A DNA stretch of 64,000 nucleotides from contig JAREIK010017112.1 of assembly GCA_029783825.1 (NCBI GenBank), forward strand, positions 1-64,000, given 5' to 3'. The notes beneath the pieces are model-generated. The model saw nothing but the letters and a program-made list of their open reading frames with translations. It was not told the origin of the DNA and did not search any database. The translations under genes and the position numbers were made by a program. This stretch comes from Sapria himalayana. Its lineage: Eukaryota; Streptophyta; Magnoliopsida; Malpighiales; Rafflesiaceae. Below are positions 1-10,498 of the stretch, piece by piece (position 1 is the stretch's first letter; each line of letters starts with the position of its first letter).

Positions 1-684
1 CTTAACCACTAATTGTTTCCTGATTTACCTCCTATTTCTTTCATCATTTCTGATGCAAGTTTTATATTTTCAATCATTAATCTATTTTTGAAAAAACCCT
101 TTATTCCTAAGATATATATGATGGTAAAATTAAGTTTAGTCTATTTTGTAATATAATTTTGCTAAAATTTTATAAATAGCATTGCATAAACTTATAGGTC
201 TGTAATCCTCGCATTTCTGTGGCGATTCTTTTTTTGGAATTAATACTATAAATGATTTTGCCCATGATTTTGGGATTTCCGCACCTACAAAAAAACTTGC
301 AATTGTGGGGACTAGCTTAGTTTTAACCGTGTGCCAGTTTGACTGGAAAAAATAATTATTCCAACCGTCCGGTCCTGCTGCACTCTCTTTATCAATATTA
401 AAAACTGCCTCTTTAACTTCTGGTTCTTCCGGGATCAATTCCATTAAATGTTTTTGAGCTTCCGTAATGGTTGCCCTAATCTCATGCATTAGAGAATTGT
501 CTGTCCTACATGACTGACTGCATAATTGGTTTTCAAAAAAATTTTTAAAGAGAGTTCCTATTTCCTTTTCTTCTTCTACCCATTTTCCTTCTTCATTTTT
601 TACTCCTTTAATTTTATTCTTTTGAGATTTAATTTTAGTCATATTGTAAAAGAATTTAGTATTAGGTCGCCATCTTTTAACCAT
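1..684 (-). pseudogene. LINE A ORF2: reverse transcriptase, N-terminal fragment
   Basis: This would copy element RNA into DNA at the nicked target. The frame from 684 down to 136 contains RPNTKFFYNM, then AAGPDGWN and KSFIVLIPKKE followed by EDYRPISLCNAIYKILAK, the typical early RT blocks of plant L1 elements. Below 136 the homology goes on in another frame (ENIKLASEMMKEI near 20-70), so there is a frameshift near 130. Another frameshift near 668 separates this frame from the upstream WLKDGD segment. The FADD/YADD active-site block is not reached before the window edge. Confident assignment; non-functional as it stands. Confidence 0.88.
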
Positions 685-1600
685 TTAATCTTTGCACGCT
701 GTTTCCAATAAATTTCTTCCATGTGTAATTTCAATCTTAGTTCTCCTTTAGCCTTACTTAATTCTAACCGAGTTTCATTATTATTAATGGAGTCAAAATC
801 TTGTTCCAACTTGGCTACTTTTTCTTCTACTTTTTTTAGCTCCTGATTTAATTTTCCGAAAACCTCTTTGTTCCATGTTTTTAAGCAAGCTTTAAGCCTT
901 AGAAGCTTAATTGTTAGAGCTTGCATCGGCTTGCCCTCTACTGGCTCTTTCCAAGACTCTTTGACGAGACTTTCATAGCCTGCATGCTTTACCCACATAT
1001 TTTGGAATTTAAAATTAGACGTATTACCCTGGTTCCTTTGTATCGTGATAAGCAGTGGGCTATGATCAGAGCAAGTTCTATTTAAGTGTCTTAGCCCCGT
1101 AGTCCCTTGTGAGGTGACCCACTTTGTGTTACACATTATCCTATCCAAGCGAGCCCAGATGACTCCTCTTTTTTGCCAGTTATTACACCAGGTGTATCTC
1201 GAACCAGTGAAATCTATTTCCATTAGATTAGTGATAGCTATTGTGTCATTAAATTATTTCATGGCTACCTTATCCGGTGGTTTGTCACCTTTCTTTCTTG
1301 AGGGCTTCTAATTATATTAAAATCGCCTTCTATGATCCAAGGAGAGTTTCTACTTGCTATATCTTTCATCTCCTCCCATAGAGCTAACCTAGATTGTTTA
1401 TCATTTTTTGCATAAACTGCTGAAATTATTTGATCTGTGTTCTTATCTAATTTAAAGTGTACTATCTGTTCAGTATCTTTTAATATTTCAATTTTCAGCT
1501 TATCATGCCATAAAATCCAAAGTTTACTATTTAAATTAGCGTAAGCCTTATTAAAACCTAAAATTTCACTATATTTAGTTAATTGATCTTGCAGGACCAT
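639..1600 (-). pseudogene. LINE A ORF2: AP-like endonuclease and linker
   Basis: N-terminal half of ORF2, the endonuclease/exonuclease/phosphatase domain that nicks the target site. The frame 1600-1265 contains an ENDO core segment (ISAVYAKND, then WIIEGDFNIIRSPQE). The frame 1223-639 contains FTGSRYTWCNN, ARLDRIM and the catalytic SDH triad segment (RTCSDHSPLLI, Asp codon at 1065-1067). A basic, coiled linker rich in Glu/Lys and ending MEEIYWKQRAKIKWLKDGD leads into RT. The two frames are separated by a break around 1223-1265, so the protein cannot be made in one piece. Confidence 0.87.
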
Positions 1601-1940
1601 TGGCTCTCAATAATCATTAATGATATTTTATATTCTTTAATTAAAAGTCTTAATCTATTTATCGTGGGGCTATTAGCTACCCCCCTAACATTCCAATATA
1701 GGCATCTATCCATTAAAACCTAATTTGGCTTGAGCTCGAGTTGTACACTTGGATTCGTAAGTCATGTTAGCATATTTCTTCATATTTCTTACTGTTTTAG
1801 GAGTGTGAGTAAGTCATGCCTAATCTCATTATATTTTACCTGTTTTCCAAGCACCATGGCCATTGCTTCAAGGCCTCCATAGATTGGGTTCTTGAGAGAT
1901 TCCCCCAATCTTCATTATAAATATATATATCATCCTTTGC

Positions 1941-3070
1941 TTACACCTCAGGCTCCTCTTGAGATACATCACCCTTATTAATTGAAGGACAACTAAAAAT
2001 TACCGATTCATCTTCAGGGAAGTCCAGAAGATCCTCGTTTATCCACCCATAATCTTCAAGTTTTTCTTTCAATACAATTCTGGTTCTGGATCTTTTTTTA
2101 TGTTTTCTCATGTGTTTTACCTCCTCCCATCCTTCATTTAAGCTATCCTCCTTCTCTATCTCCAAGTTAACCTCTGGGCTTACTTCTACTTGATTATTCT
2201 TTGAGTAATCTGCTAAAAAACATGGAATACCTCCACTGTCCAGATCTTCCTTCGGCTGGATATTTTGCTTGTGAAGATGGGCCTCCTATTTCCTTATCCA
2301 TTGCATTACCCTCTTACCTCTTCCATCATGCCGCTGCCCATTGTTCTGCTCATCTTCCCCCCTTGCACGATAGATTTTCATGCCGAGCCTTTTACAACTT
2401 AGGCAATAAGAAGGAAGACTTTCGGAGATGACTGTTTGCCAAAACCTCGGCCTGTTCACCTTCACCACTACCTATCCATAGCTTTTCAGGTGGCTTAGTC
2501 AAAAGGTTAAGCTCGACACATACACGAGCTTTGTTTGGCCTTGACATGGCTACTGTGGCTTGTCCCGTAGCATGGGTTTTCCCAAACACGAAGATATCGC
2601 ATAGAGAGAAGTTTCAGAGAATAAATGTAATGGCAGAAATGACAATGTAAACCATACCGGGGCTATAGGCGCCTCTTCCAGAGGAGTGAAATCCTTTGTC
2701 CACTTCAGTATACGCATGGGGAAGCCGTCGACTTGCCATAAACCCTGCTGCCATAGGCAATATTGATCCTCAGTAGAGAGCATTGCAGCACGACATGTTT
2801 GGCGTCGAAGTCAGCGAACTTCACCTTCCCCTTAAGCTTTAAATTATCGATAAATTTCTGAACTCCAATCGCATGAGGCCTGCCATGGGAGAACTTGCCG
2901 ATGAGCGTGTATTTGAAAGGTTCTAAGAGCCTTCGAGTTTCTTCGGCAGAGAAGATGATAACGGGAGCCCATTTTTTGTTCCCGTGAGTTCGTAATATCG
3001 GCGCGGTCCCTTTCACAATCGAGGCAAATGACTTATTGTTTAATAATAAGTCAGTTTTCTCCATTCTCAC
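1941..3070 (-). pseudogene. LINE A ORF1: DUF4283/zinc-knuckle RNA-binding protein relic
   Basis: Plant L1 ORF1 encodes a nucleic-acid-binding chaperone. The start is placed at 3070, where MRMEKTDLLLNNKSFASIVKG begins after the conserved 5' UTR. The DUF4283 block follows with YTLIGKFSHGRP, and after frameshifts with KWTKDFTPLEEAPIAPVW. Near 2400 a zinc knuckle starts well (YCLSCKRLG), but the expected His is Met and the last Cys is lost, so the finger is broken. A charged C-terminal tail at 2165-1941 contains LKEKLEDYGWINEDLL and VIFSCP, a motif shared with LINE D ORF1. Several frameshifts are present. Confidence 0.82.
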
Positions 3071-3167
3071 CTTGAATAGAGCTTGATTTGAGCAACAATA
3101 AAGATTTTCTCTTTCTAGAAAGTGAAATTTTTCTCTCTAGAGTTGAGAGCGTTTTTTGAAAAAAAAA
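3071..3167 (-). other. LINE A 5' UTR
   Basis: About 100 bp between the ORF1 start and the polypyrimidine tract. In the LINE sense it runs from a CAAAAAAC stretch through GCTCTCAACTCTAGAGAG and two AGAGAAAAT-like repeats. Equivalent sequence occurs at 23640-23730 (LINE D) and 16400-16557 (LINE C). A short CTCTC/GAGAG inverted repeat could form a hairpin in the RNA. Plant L1 promoters are usually internal to the 5' UTR, so this may be promoter remnant, but that is inference. Confidence 0.6.
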
Positions 3168-6100
3168 CCCCTACTTCTTCTTCTTCTTCTAATCCTTCTC
3201 CTCTTCTTCTTCATCATCATCTTCTTCTTCTACTCCTCCTCTAGATCTTATTCTATTCTCTCTTCTCTTCCTCTTCTTCTATTCTTTTTTACCTCCACTT
3301 TTTAAACTTCTTATTCTTAATATTAATCATATTCGACTTTCTCATCTTCGTCTACTTCATCTTCTTATTATTTTTATTTTTTCATTATTTATCTTCTTTT
3401 TCTTCTTCATGTTCTTCTTCTTCTACATCTTCTTTTTATTCTTCTTCATCATCTTATTCTTCTTCATCTTTTCTTCTTATTCATATTTCTTCTTCTTCGA
3501 CATCATCATCATTATCTTCTTCTATTCCCCCTATTCTTCTTCTTCTACTTTATCTTCTCCTCTACTTCGGCATCTTTTTTTCTTCTTTTCCTCATCTTCT
3601 TCTTCTACTCCTCCACTTCATCTTATTTTTCTCATCCTCTTCTTCTTCATCTTCAACCTTCTATTCTTCTTCTTCAAGTTTTCATCTTCTCCTTTTTCTC
3701 ATAAACCTCCTCTCCTCATCATCATCTTCTTATCATCCTCGTCTTCTTCTTCTTCTTCATCTCTTACTAATATTCTTCTTCTTCTTCTTATCCTATTTTA
3801 TTCTTCTTGTTCTTCTTGTTTATCTTATTCTTCAAAATCTTTTATTTTTTTCTTCGTCTTATTCTTTATTTTCTTCTTCAGCTCCTCCATTTTTATATCT
3901 TAAATGTCATCATAATCTTCTTCTTCTTATTCTTATTCATCTTCTTGTTGTTTGTCTCTTTCTTCTTCTTCTTTTTTATTCTTCAACTTTTTCATCTTTT
4001 ACTTTTGCTTTCCTCCTCCTCTCCTCCTCCTCCTCCTCTTCTTCTTCTTCTTCTTATCATCCTCTTCTTTTTATTCTTCTTCATATCCTTTTCTTCTTGT
4101 TCTTCTACATCATTTCTTATTCTTCTTCTCCTCCTCCTCCTTCACTTCCTTTTCTCCTTCTTTTTCTTTATTATTTTATGTATTTATCTTCTTCTTCTTC
4201 TTCTTCTCCTCTACTTTTTTTTCTACTTCTCCTTATCTTATTGTTCTTCTTGTTCCTCTTCTTTTACTCCTCCTCTTCTTTTTCTTCTTCTCTTTTACTC
4301 CTCTTCTTCTTCTTCTTATCCTCTTCTTATTCTTATTCTTCTCTTCTTCTTTTGTTCATCAAGTTCTTCTTCTTGTTAATATTATTATTTTTTTCTTCGT
4401 CCCCACTTCTTCTTTATCTTCTTCTCCTCATTCTCTTCTTCTCCTCCTCCTACTTTTTTTCTTCTTCTTTTCCATTTAATATTCTTTCCTTTTTCCTCTT
4501 CTTCTTTTTCTTCATCTTTTTTTCCTTCTTATTCTTCTTCTTTTCTTTTTCTCCTTCCACCTCCTCTTCTACTTCTTCTTATTTTTATCTCTCTTCTCTC
4601 CTCTTCTTCTACTTATTCTTCTTTTCTTCTTCTTCTTTTACTCCTCTTCTTTGTCTTTATATTCTTTTTTTTTTTCATCATCATCATCATCTTCTTCTTC
4701 TTATTCATCATCATCTTCTTCTTATTCTTCTTCTTTTTCTTCTCATCTTATTCTATTCCTTTTGTTCTTCATTTCCTTTTCTTCTTCTACTACTTTTTCT
4801 AATTTTTTCTTTTTCTTATTTTGTTCTTATTCTTCTTTTTCTTGTCCTCCTCTTATTACTATTGTGCTCCTCTTCTCCTCCTCCTCCTCATATTCTTATT
4901 TTTTTCCTCTTCTTCTTCTTTTTCTTCTTCTTTTTGTTTGTATTCTTCTACATCTTCTTCTTTATCTTTTTCTATTTTTTTCTTCTATTTAAGCTTCTTA
5001 TACATCTTCTTATTCTTCTTCTACTTCATCTACTTTGTTTTCTTATTCTACGTCTTCTTCTTCTTCTTTTTTCTTCTTCTTCTACTACTTGATGATCTTC
5101 ATCTTTTCTTCTTCATCTTCGTCTACTTCTTCTTCTTTTTCTTTTTCTTCATCTTCTTCTTCTTATTCTTAATATTCTTTGTCTTATTCTTATTCTTCTT
5201 TTTATTTTTATTTTTTTTTCTTCATCTTTACTACTACTACTACTTCTTCTTCTTCTTCTTCTTCTTATCTACTATTCTTCTTCTTCTATTGCTTCTTTTT
5301 CTTCTCCACCACTTCCTCCTATTATTCTTTTACTTTTTTTATTTTTTTTTCCTTTTCTTCATCATCTTCTTCTTTTCCTTTTCAACTTCTTCTTCTCTTT
5401 TTCTTCTCCAATTCTCTTCTTCTTCTTCTTCTTCTTTTTCTTTTTCTTCTTCTCCTTTACTTCTTATTCATCATCATCTTCTTCTTTACTTCTTACTAAT
5501 CATTATCTTCTTATTCTTCTTCTTATTTTTTCATCTTCTTCTATTTATTTGTCTTCATATTTTTCTTCTTCTTCTCCTTCTCCATATTCTTCTTTTTTCT
5601 TTTTCTTCATCTTCTTCTTTATCTTATTATACTTCTTTTTAATCTATGTCTTCTTTTTCATCAAAATCTTCTTCCTCTTCTTTCTCTTCTCTTCTTCTTC
5701 TTCTTCGTCATCATAATCTTCTTCTTCTCATTCTTATTAATCATCTTCTTTTTCCTACTTTTTTGTTCTTCTCTTATTCTTTTTCTTACATTTTCTTCAT
5801 TTTCTTCTTCTCTTCTTCTTCTTCTATCATCATCATCTTCTTCTTATTTTTTTTCATCATATGTTCTTCTTCTACTCCCATTCTTCTTCTTTTCATACCA
5901 TCTTCTACTACTACTTCTTCTTCTCTTCCTCCTCATCCATACTTCTTTCTTCTTCTCTTCTTTTTCTTTTTCTTTTTTTCTTCATCATATCCTTCATTTT
6001 CTTCATCATTCATCATCATCATCATCATCTTCTTCTTCTTCTTATTATTTTTCTCCATCTTCATCTACTTAATCTTTTTTATTTTCCTTCTTATTCTTCT

Positions 6101-7694
6101 TTTTCTCCATCTTCATCTACTTAATCTTTTTTATTTTCCTTCTTATTCTTTTCATGGTCTTCTTTTACTTCTTCTTTTTCTTTGCATGTTCTTTATTCTT
6201 CTTCTTATTCTTCACCTCATCATCTTCATCTTCTTCTCCTCCTTCTATTCTTCTTTTTATTTTTCTCCTCTACTTCTCTTTTTTTTTCTTCTTCTTATTC
6301 TTCTTTTTCTTTTCTTCTTCAGACTCTTCTTTTTCTTTTCTTCTTCAGACTCTTTCTTTTTCTTTTTCTTCTTTTCCTCTTTTTCTTCTTCTTATCTTTA
6401 TTTTTTTTTCTTTTTTCTTTTTTTTTCTTCTTTATTCTTTATTTCTTTTCTTTTTCTTCTTCTTATTCTTTATTTCTTTTTCTTTTTCTTTTTCTTCTTC
6501 TTATTTTTCTTCTTCATCATCTTCTTCTGCTTCTTTTTATTTCTTCATCATCATGTTCTTCTTCTTTTATTCATCTCTTTTTTCTTCTTCTTCTTTCTTC
6601 TCCTTCTTGATTACCATATCTTTTTTTCTTCCTCTTCTTCTTTTTTTCATATTCATCTTTTTTGTATTTCATCTTTTTTGTATTTCTTCTTTTTTCATTG
6701 TCTTATTCTTCTTCTTATTCTTCTTCATATTTGTCATCTTCTTCATCTTCTTTTTCTTCTTCTTTTTCTTCTTCTTTTTATTTGTCCTTTATATCATCAT
6801 CTTCTTCCTCTTATACTCCTACTCGTATAGTATACTTCTTCTTCTTGATTTTTTCTTATTCTTATGATATCTTCTTCTTATTCTTCTTTTTCTTTATTTG
6901 TTCTACTCATCTTTTCTTCTTCTTCTTCTCGTCTCCTCTTCTTTTGTTATGCTTATTCATCATCAACTTCTTCTTCATTTTCATCATCTTTTTATTCTTC
7001 ATCTTCTACTTCTTCATCATACTCTTTTTAATCTTCTTTTCTTCTTCTTGTAATCATCATCTTCTTTTTTTCTTTCTTATTCTTCTTCTTTTTTTTTTTT
7101 TTTTCTTCCTTTTCTTCTTGTTTTTTTCTTCTCTTCTTATTCTTCTTAATATTTTTTATATTTTCTTCTTCCTCTTCTTCTTCATCATCTTTCTTCATCA
7201 TAATCATCTATTTCTCCTCCTTCATGTTCTTTGTCTTCTTCTTCTTTTACTTCATCCTTTTCATTTTTTCATCATCTTCTTCTTATTATCCTTCATTATC
7301 TTCTTCATTCTTTTTCTTCATCTCATGATTCTACTACTACTACTTTTCTTCTTCTAAAATTTCTCCACTTATTATTTTTCTTCTTCTTTTCTTCTTCTCA
7401 TCTTTTTTTATTCATTTTCTTCTTCATCTTTTTGTTGTTCTTATTCATCTTCTTCATCATCTTCTTCATCTTCTTCATCTTCTTCATCTTCTTCGTCTTC
7501 TTCATCTTCTTTTTTTCTTTTTCTTTTGCTTCTTCTTCTTCTTCTTTTCTTTGTTTTTTTCTTCTTCATCCTATACTTATTTTTATTCTTTTTTTTCTTC
7601 ATCTTTTTCTTGTCATCTTCTTCTTTTCTTCTTCATCTTTGATTTTCTTCTTCTTCTTTCTTTTCTTCTTTTCCTCCTCCTCCTCCTCCTCTAC
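3168..7694. repeat. Polypyrimidine tract 1 (TTC/CTT-rich, about 4.5 kb)
   Basis: Almost purely C and T on the plus strand with scattered A and very few G. It is built of TTC, CTT, TTCATC, TTATTC and CTCCTC words. It lies between the 5' end of LINE A and the 3' poly(A) end of LINE B. Long open frames through it encode only Phe, Ser, Leu, Ile and Tyr and are low-complexity artefacts, not genes. Local copies of 52, 26 and 16 bp show slippage growth. Such mirror-repeat purine/pyrimidine DNA can adopt triplex (H-DNA) structure; this is known of the sequence class, not shown here. Confidence 0.97.
6048..6151. repeat. 52-bp tandem duplication inside tract 1
   Basis: Two adjacent, almost identical 52-bp units, each starting TTTTTCTCCATCTTCATC and containing ACTTAATC. 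Their near identity within an otherwise degenerate tract suggests a recent slippage or unequal-exchange event. A 26-bp duplication containing CTTCAGACTC follows at about 6300-6355. Confidence 0.85.
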
Positions 7695-9419
7695 TTTTTT
7701 TTAAAAGGTTTTGTTTATTAATTAGAACCCTCTCTTTTGGCGGAGGAATACCATTCGTACAAGCTACATCTACCCATTTCCCTTTTACACCCGATTCCTA
7801 AAGTTAGAGAATCCATAATTTTAATTAACTCATAATCTTTCCTAACTTTATAAGACATCTCGGAATTCTTGATAGAACTTGCTATGAAATTTGCTTCCTC
7901 TATTGAACTTTGTATATATCTTTCCTGTGCTATCTTTGAAACCTTAAATCTTTGTGAAGTGTGTAACTCTATCAGCTCGGCCAGCATGCTCCCTCACAGC
8001 TTCCTCTTCCAAATTCGACAATCCAGCCTCTAAATTTCAAATCACTTGTCCATGCTCATTCTTTAGCATTTGAGTATATCTAGTCCCATTTTCATTTCTT
8101 TAAACGATCCCACTTGTGATATATCCTACATGAAACAAAAGTATCAAATTTTTCAAATAAAGGGTCATTACTTACCTTCCTTTTGCCTGATACCACGAAG
8201 AGAATATCTCTTGTTCTTTGTATCCTACTTCCTCTTGAAGTGCTTTAAGAACAATTCCAGCTATCTTCCTTTTGCTGATCTCCATTTGAAGTGACGCATA
8301 CATTGACTAACTATCTAGGACTCTTCTAATTCCTTCAGACTTCCAGAATTTCAAAAAAAACACCAAGCCTAAGTTACAGACTTCCAGAATCAACTAAAAC
8401 AGCAAGAACAAAGTTACAATAGGCAGTAAGAAGAGCAGATTAGAGCCTGTGTTGTATGCCCAACTTGATAATGCATTCAGCCCGATTAGAATTGAAGTCC
8501 AGTTTCCGTACCTGTAAAATAGATAAGCAAAACAGCGCAAACAACACACTGAAAACTTAGGCTTCTTACCATTTTTCCCTTTTTAATTATTCACCTCAGT
8601 TTCTGTTAATCCCCTTCTGGACCAGGGAGATTTTAAGATATGAGTCTCTTATCTTTTCCATTCCCTCATCTTTCTGTCTTATGAGGTGAACCCTAGCCAA
8701 TATTACAAAGAAGCCGCTCTCTGTATGATTCTTCCTTATTATAAGACATTGAACAGCAGGGAGTCTTTCCACCTAGTGGTTATATTTGTCTCAGCAGCGG
8801 AGTACTCCTGACAGCAACAGGGGCAGTAACAGACAGCAACTATCCCTCCTTTCCCCTGTGCGTCTGGCTCAAAATCTTCACGAGATTCCAGCCTTCTTCC
8901 TTCATCATGTATTCACTGTTAATCCTAGAACAAAAACCAAAGAGAAAACAAAGAAGAAACAACAACCGTGCCTACCAGAACTTTACACCCTACTACCCTT
9001 ATTCTTGATTAAACTAATCAACATAAGTCAATTTTAACGATTATCCCCTTTAACATACTGCAAGGAAAGGACAGAATATATTATTGTCCTGTAAAGAAAA
9101 TCAAAAACAACCTTTCTGCAGAGATTATCGACTTCTGCCAAAATGTGGAATTAGCAGATGTTTTGGATATGCAGAAATTCTAAATTACATACATATTATT
9201 TTAACAACCATTCAGTATAGCTATGTACCCTTTGCCAAAATGCAGAATTATTATATACTATAATGGGATCTCCTTCATATATATCCATTTAGCTCCATCT
9301 GTCATATCTTCATGGTCTATTTATTTGTTCTTAATAAGGAAATCCCATTTTATCTAGACATGCTATTCCCTTTAGTTTATTGGCATGAATTTCTCATTAT
9401 AATCTATATTTCCTCTGGT
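7695..9419 (-). other. LINE B 3' UTR and 3' terminal hairpin
   Basis: About 1.7 kb after the RNase H relic. It shares blocks with the LINE D 3' region: around 8560-8680 versus 18160-18270, and around 7880-8000 versus 17500-17630. The motif TACAGACTTCC recurs (8350-8400), as in D. The last 100 bp contain, in sense, CCTCCGCCAAAAGAGAGG, which can pair CCTC with GAGG around a 10-base loop just before the A-rich end. LINE E has the same structure. A short open frame at 7987-7718 lies here; part of it resembles translated LINE D, but I do not call it a gene. Confidence 0.65.
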
Positions 9420-9823
9420 GGTGCCTATTTTAGATAGACAATCCGCTAGATTATTGGCTTCTCTATATATATGTATTATTGAGGCCTTCAGTTCTTCCAG
9501 AAGATTAGAATAACTTCTAGATCCTCTTCATACCTCCATAATATTTTCTTATTTATTACCGTATCAACTAGTAATTTTGAGTCTACCTGACTACAATATT
9601 TTTAAAATTTAGCTGCTTACATATCTCTAACCCTGATTTTTAATGCTCTAATTTCAGATTCTAACGCCGAGGATGCCCTACTAGCTCTGGTAAATGCTCT
9701 CTGTACTGCCCTGTATGATCTCTTATTAACCCCGCCTCCTCCTGCTATTCCAGTGTCCCTGCTAAAACAACCATCTGTATTAAGTGAAAGTTTACCAACC
9801 GCGGAGCATTCCACTGTATACAT
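9420..9823 (-). pseudogene. LINE B ORF2: RNase H domain relic
   Basis: RNase H (RVT_3-like) domain found at the C-terminus of many plant L1 ORF2 proteins, where it would remove template RNA. Visible pieces in order: LSLNTDGCFS with the first catalytic Asp (codon 9773-9775), SSALESEIRALK around the catalytic Glu, QVDSKLLVDTV with the next Asp (codon 9581-9583) after a stop or frame change, and REANNLADCLSK near 9425-9475. The order and the Asp-Glu-Asp pattern fit. The frame is broken between segments. Confidence 0.85.
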
Positions 9824-10077
9824 TAGCCCATTGCTGTTTTATCACTTTGTATGTGAGATCCCATTCATTCTCAAGCTTCTTTTCTTGTTCCAAATCCTGT
9901 ATTACTATCGGTTTTATTATTGTTATATTATATATTTCCTTTTTAATATCTTTTATAATTCTGTTAAGTTCATCCTTATATTTTCATATTTACTTTTGTT
10001 TCTAGATTTCCAAATGCACTAGATAATTAGATGCGGCAGTTTCTGACTAAGCCATTTCCTGGCGGGGCTTTTCATGT

Positions 10078-10472
10078 TTATTTTTTCCCATTTTTAACTT
10101 TATCTATTAATCCATCTTCTATTTTACATATTCTTTTTTTCCCTTCCATCTCTCTCCATATTTCTGCTGCAATGGGGCCATTCGAGAGCAAGTGATCAGT
10201 TGTTTCAACCGCTTGAGAACAGCATTCGCATCTTGAAGCCATGTTTATCCCTTTCTTTTGTACATTTCTATCTACCGGTATGGCGTTCAATAATGCCTTC
10301 CATGTGAATGAGCGCATTTTTTGCGGGACATTTTCTTGCCATACCCATTTAAATAGAGTTTGTACCGGTTTTTTTTCCTAACCAAATCTTTTGCCAATTT
10401 GAGAGAAAAGTTTCCTTGTGGTGTTAATGTCCATTTCCAGCCACTCTTTTTTAGTATAGAGTTTCCAGCCAC
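10078..10472 (-). pseudogene. LINE B ORF2: zf-RVT zinc-binding domain relic
   Basis: Zinc-binding domain typical of plant L1 and related RT proteins, between RT and RNase H. The frame 10317-10078 reads FTWKALLNAIPVDRNVQKKG, then SRCECCSQAVETTDHLLSNG and AAEIWREM, with the CxxC pair and the following His in place. The frame 10472-10287 carries the upstream SGWKWTLTPQGNFSLKLAKD part. The two are offset by a frameshift near 10300. Counterparts in LINE D (19150-19560) and LINE E (44628-45060) support the call. Confidence 0.85.
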
Positions 10473-10498
10473 TCTTTTCCTTTGCGGGACATTTTCTT
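10319..10498. repeat. Short duplications at the LINE B 5' junction
   Basis: The sequence TTTGCGGGACATTTTCTT occurs inside LINE B at about 10320-10337 and again at 10481-10498, exactly where LINE sequence gives way to TTC repeats. Between them TTTCCAGCCACTCTTTT is also present twice (about 10434 and 10462). The pattern resembles template jumping and slippage at the 5' end of a truncated LINE insertion. Basis: seen directly; mechanism inferred. Confidence 0.75.

Larger units (their letters stand above)
1..3167 (-). mobile_element. LINE A, L1-type, 5' part of element (cut by window edge)
   Basis: Minus-strand non-LTR retrotransposon read from its 5' end near 3167 towards the window start. In order it shows a 5' UTR, an ORF1 relic (DUF4283-like and zinc-knuckle), an endonuclease and the N-terminal part of a reverse transcriptase. 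The 3' half lies outside the window. Stops and frameshifts break each reading frame, so the copy is dead. It is the same family as LINE D: the endonuclease-RT linkers share long near-identical stretches. Its 5' end abuts a 4.5-kb polypyrimidine tract. Confidence 0.9.
7695..10498 (-). mobile_element. LINE B, 5'-truncated, complete 3' end
   Basis: Minus-strand L1-type fragment beginning (5' side) at the zf-RVT region near 10490 and running through RNase H to its 3' end at 7695, marked by an A-rich tail (T run on the plus strand at 7695-7702). EN, RT and ORF1 are absent. Its 3' terminal 100 bp match LINE E closely, which confirms the 3' boundary. The 5' end merges into polypyrimidine tract 2 through short duplications, as seen at truncated LINE insertions. 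Tract 1 follows its 3' end. Confidence 0.85.

Noticed and set aside
3409..7704. Many long open frames of up to about 390 codons on the plus strand in tract 1
   Set aside because: They consist almost only of Phe, Ser, Leu, Ile, Tyr and His from TTC/CTT/TCA repeats. Pyrimidine repeats have few stop codons, and the frames overlap in all three registers.
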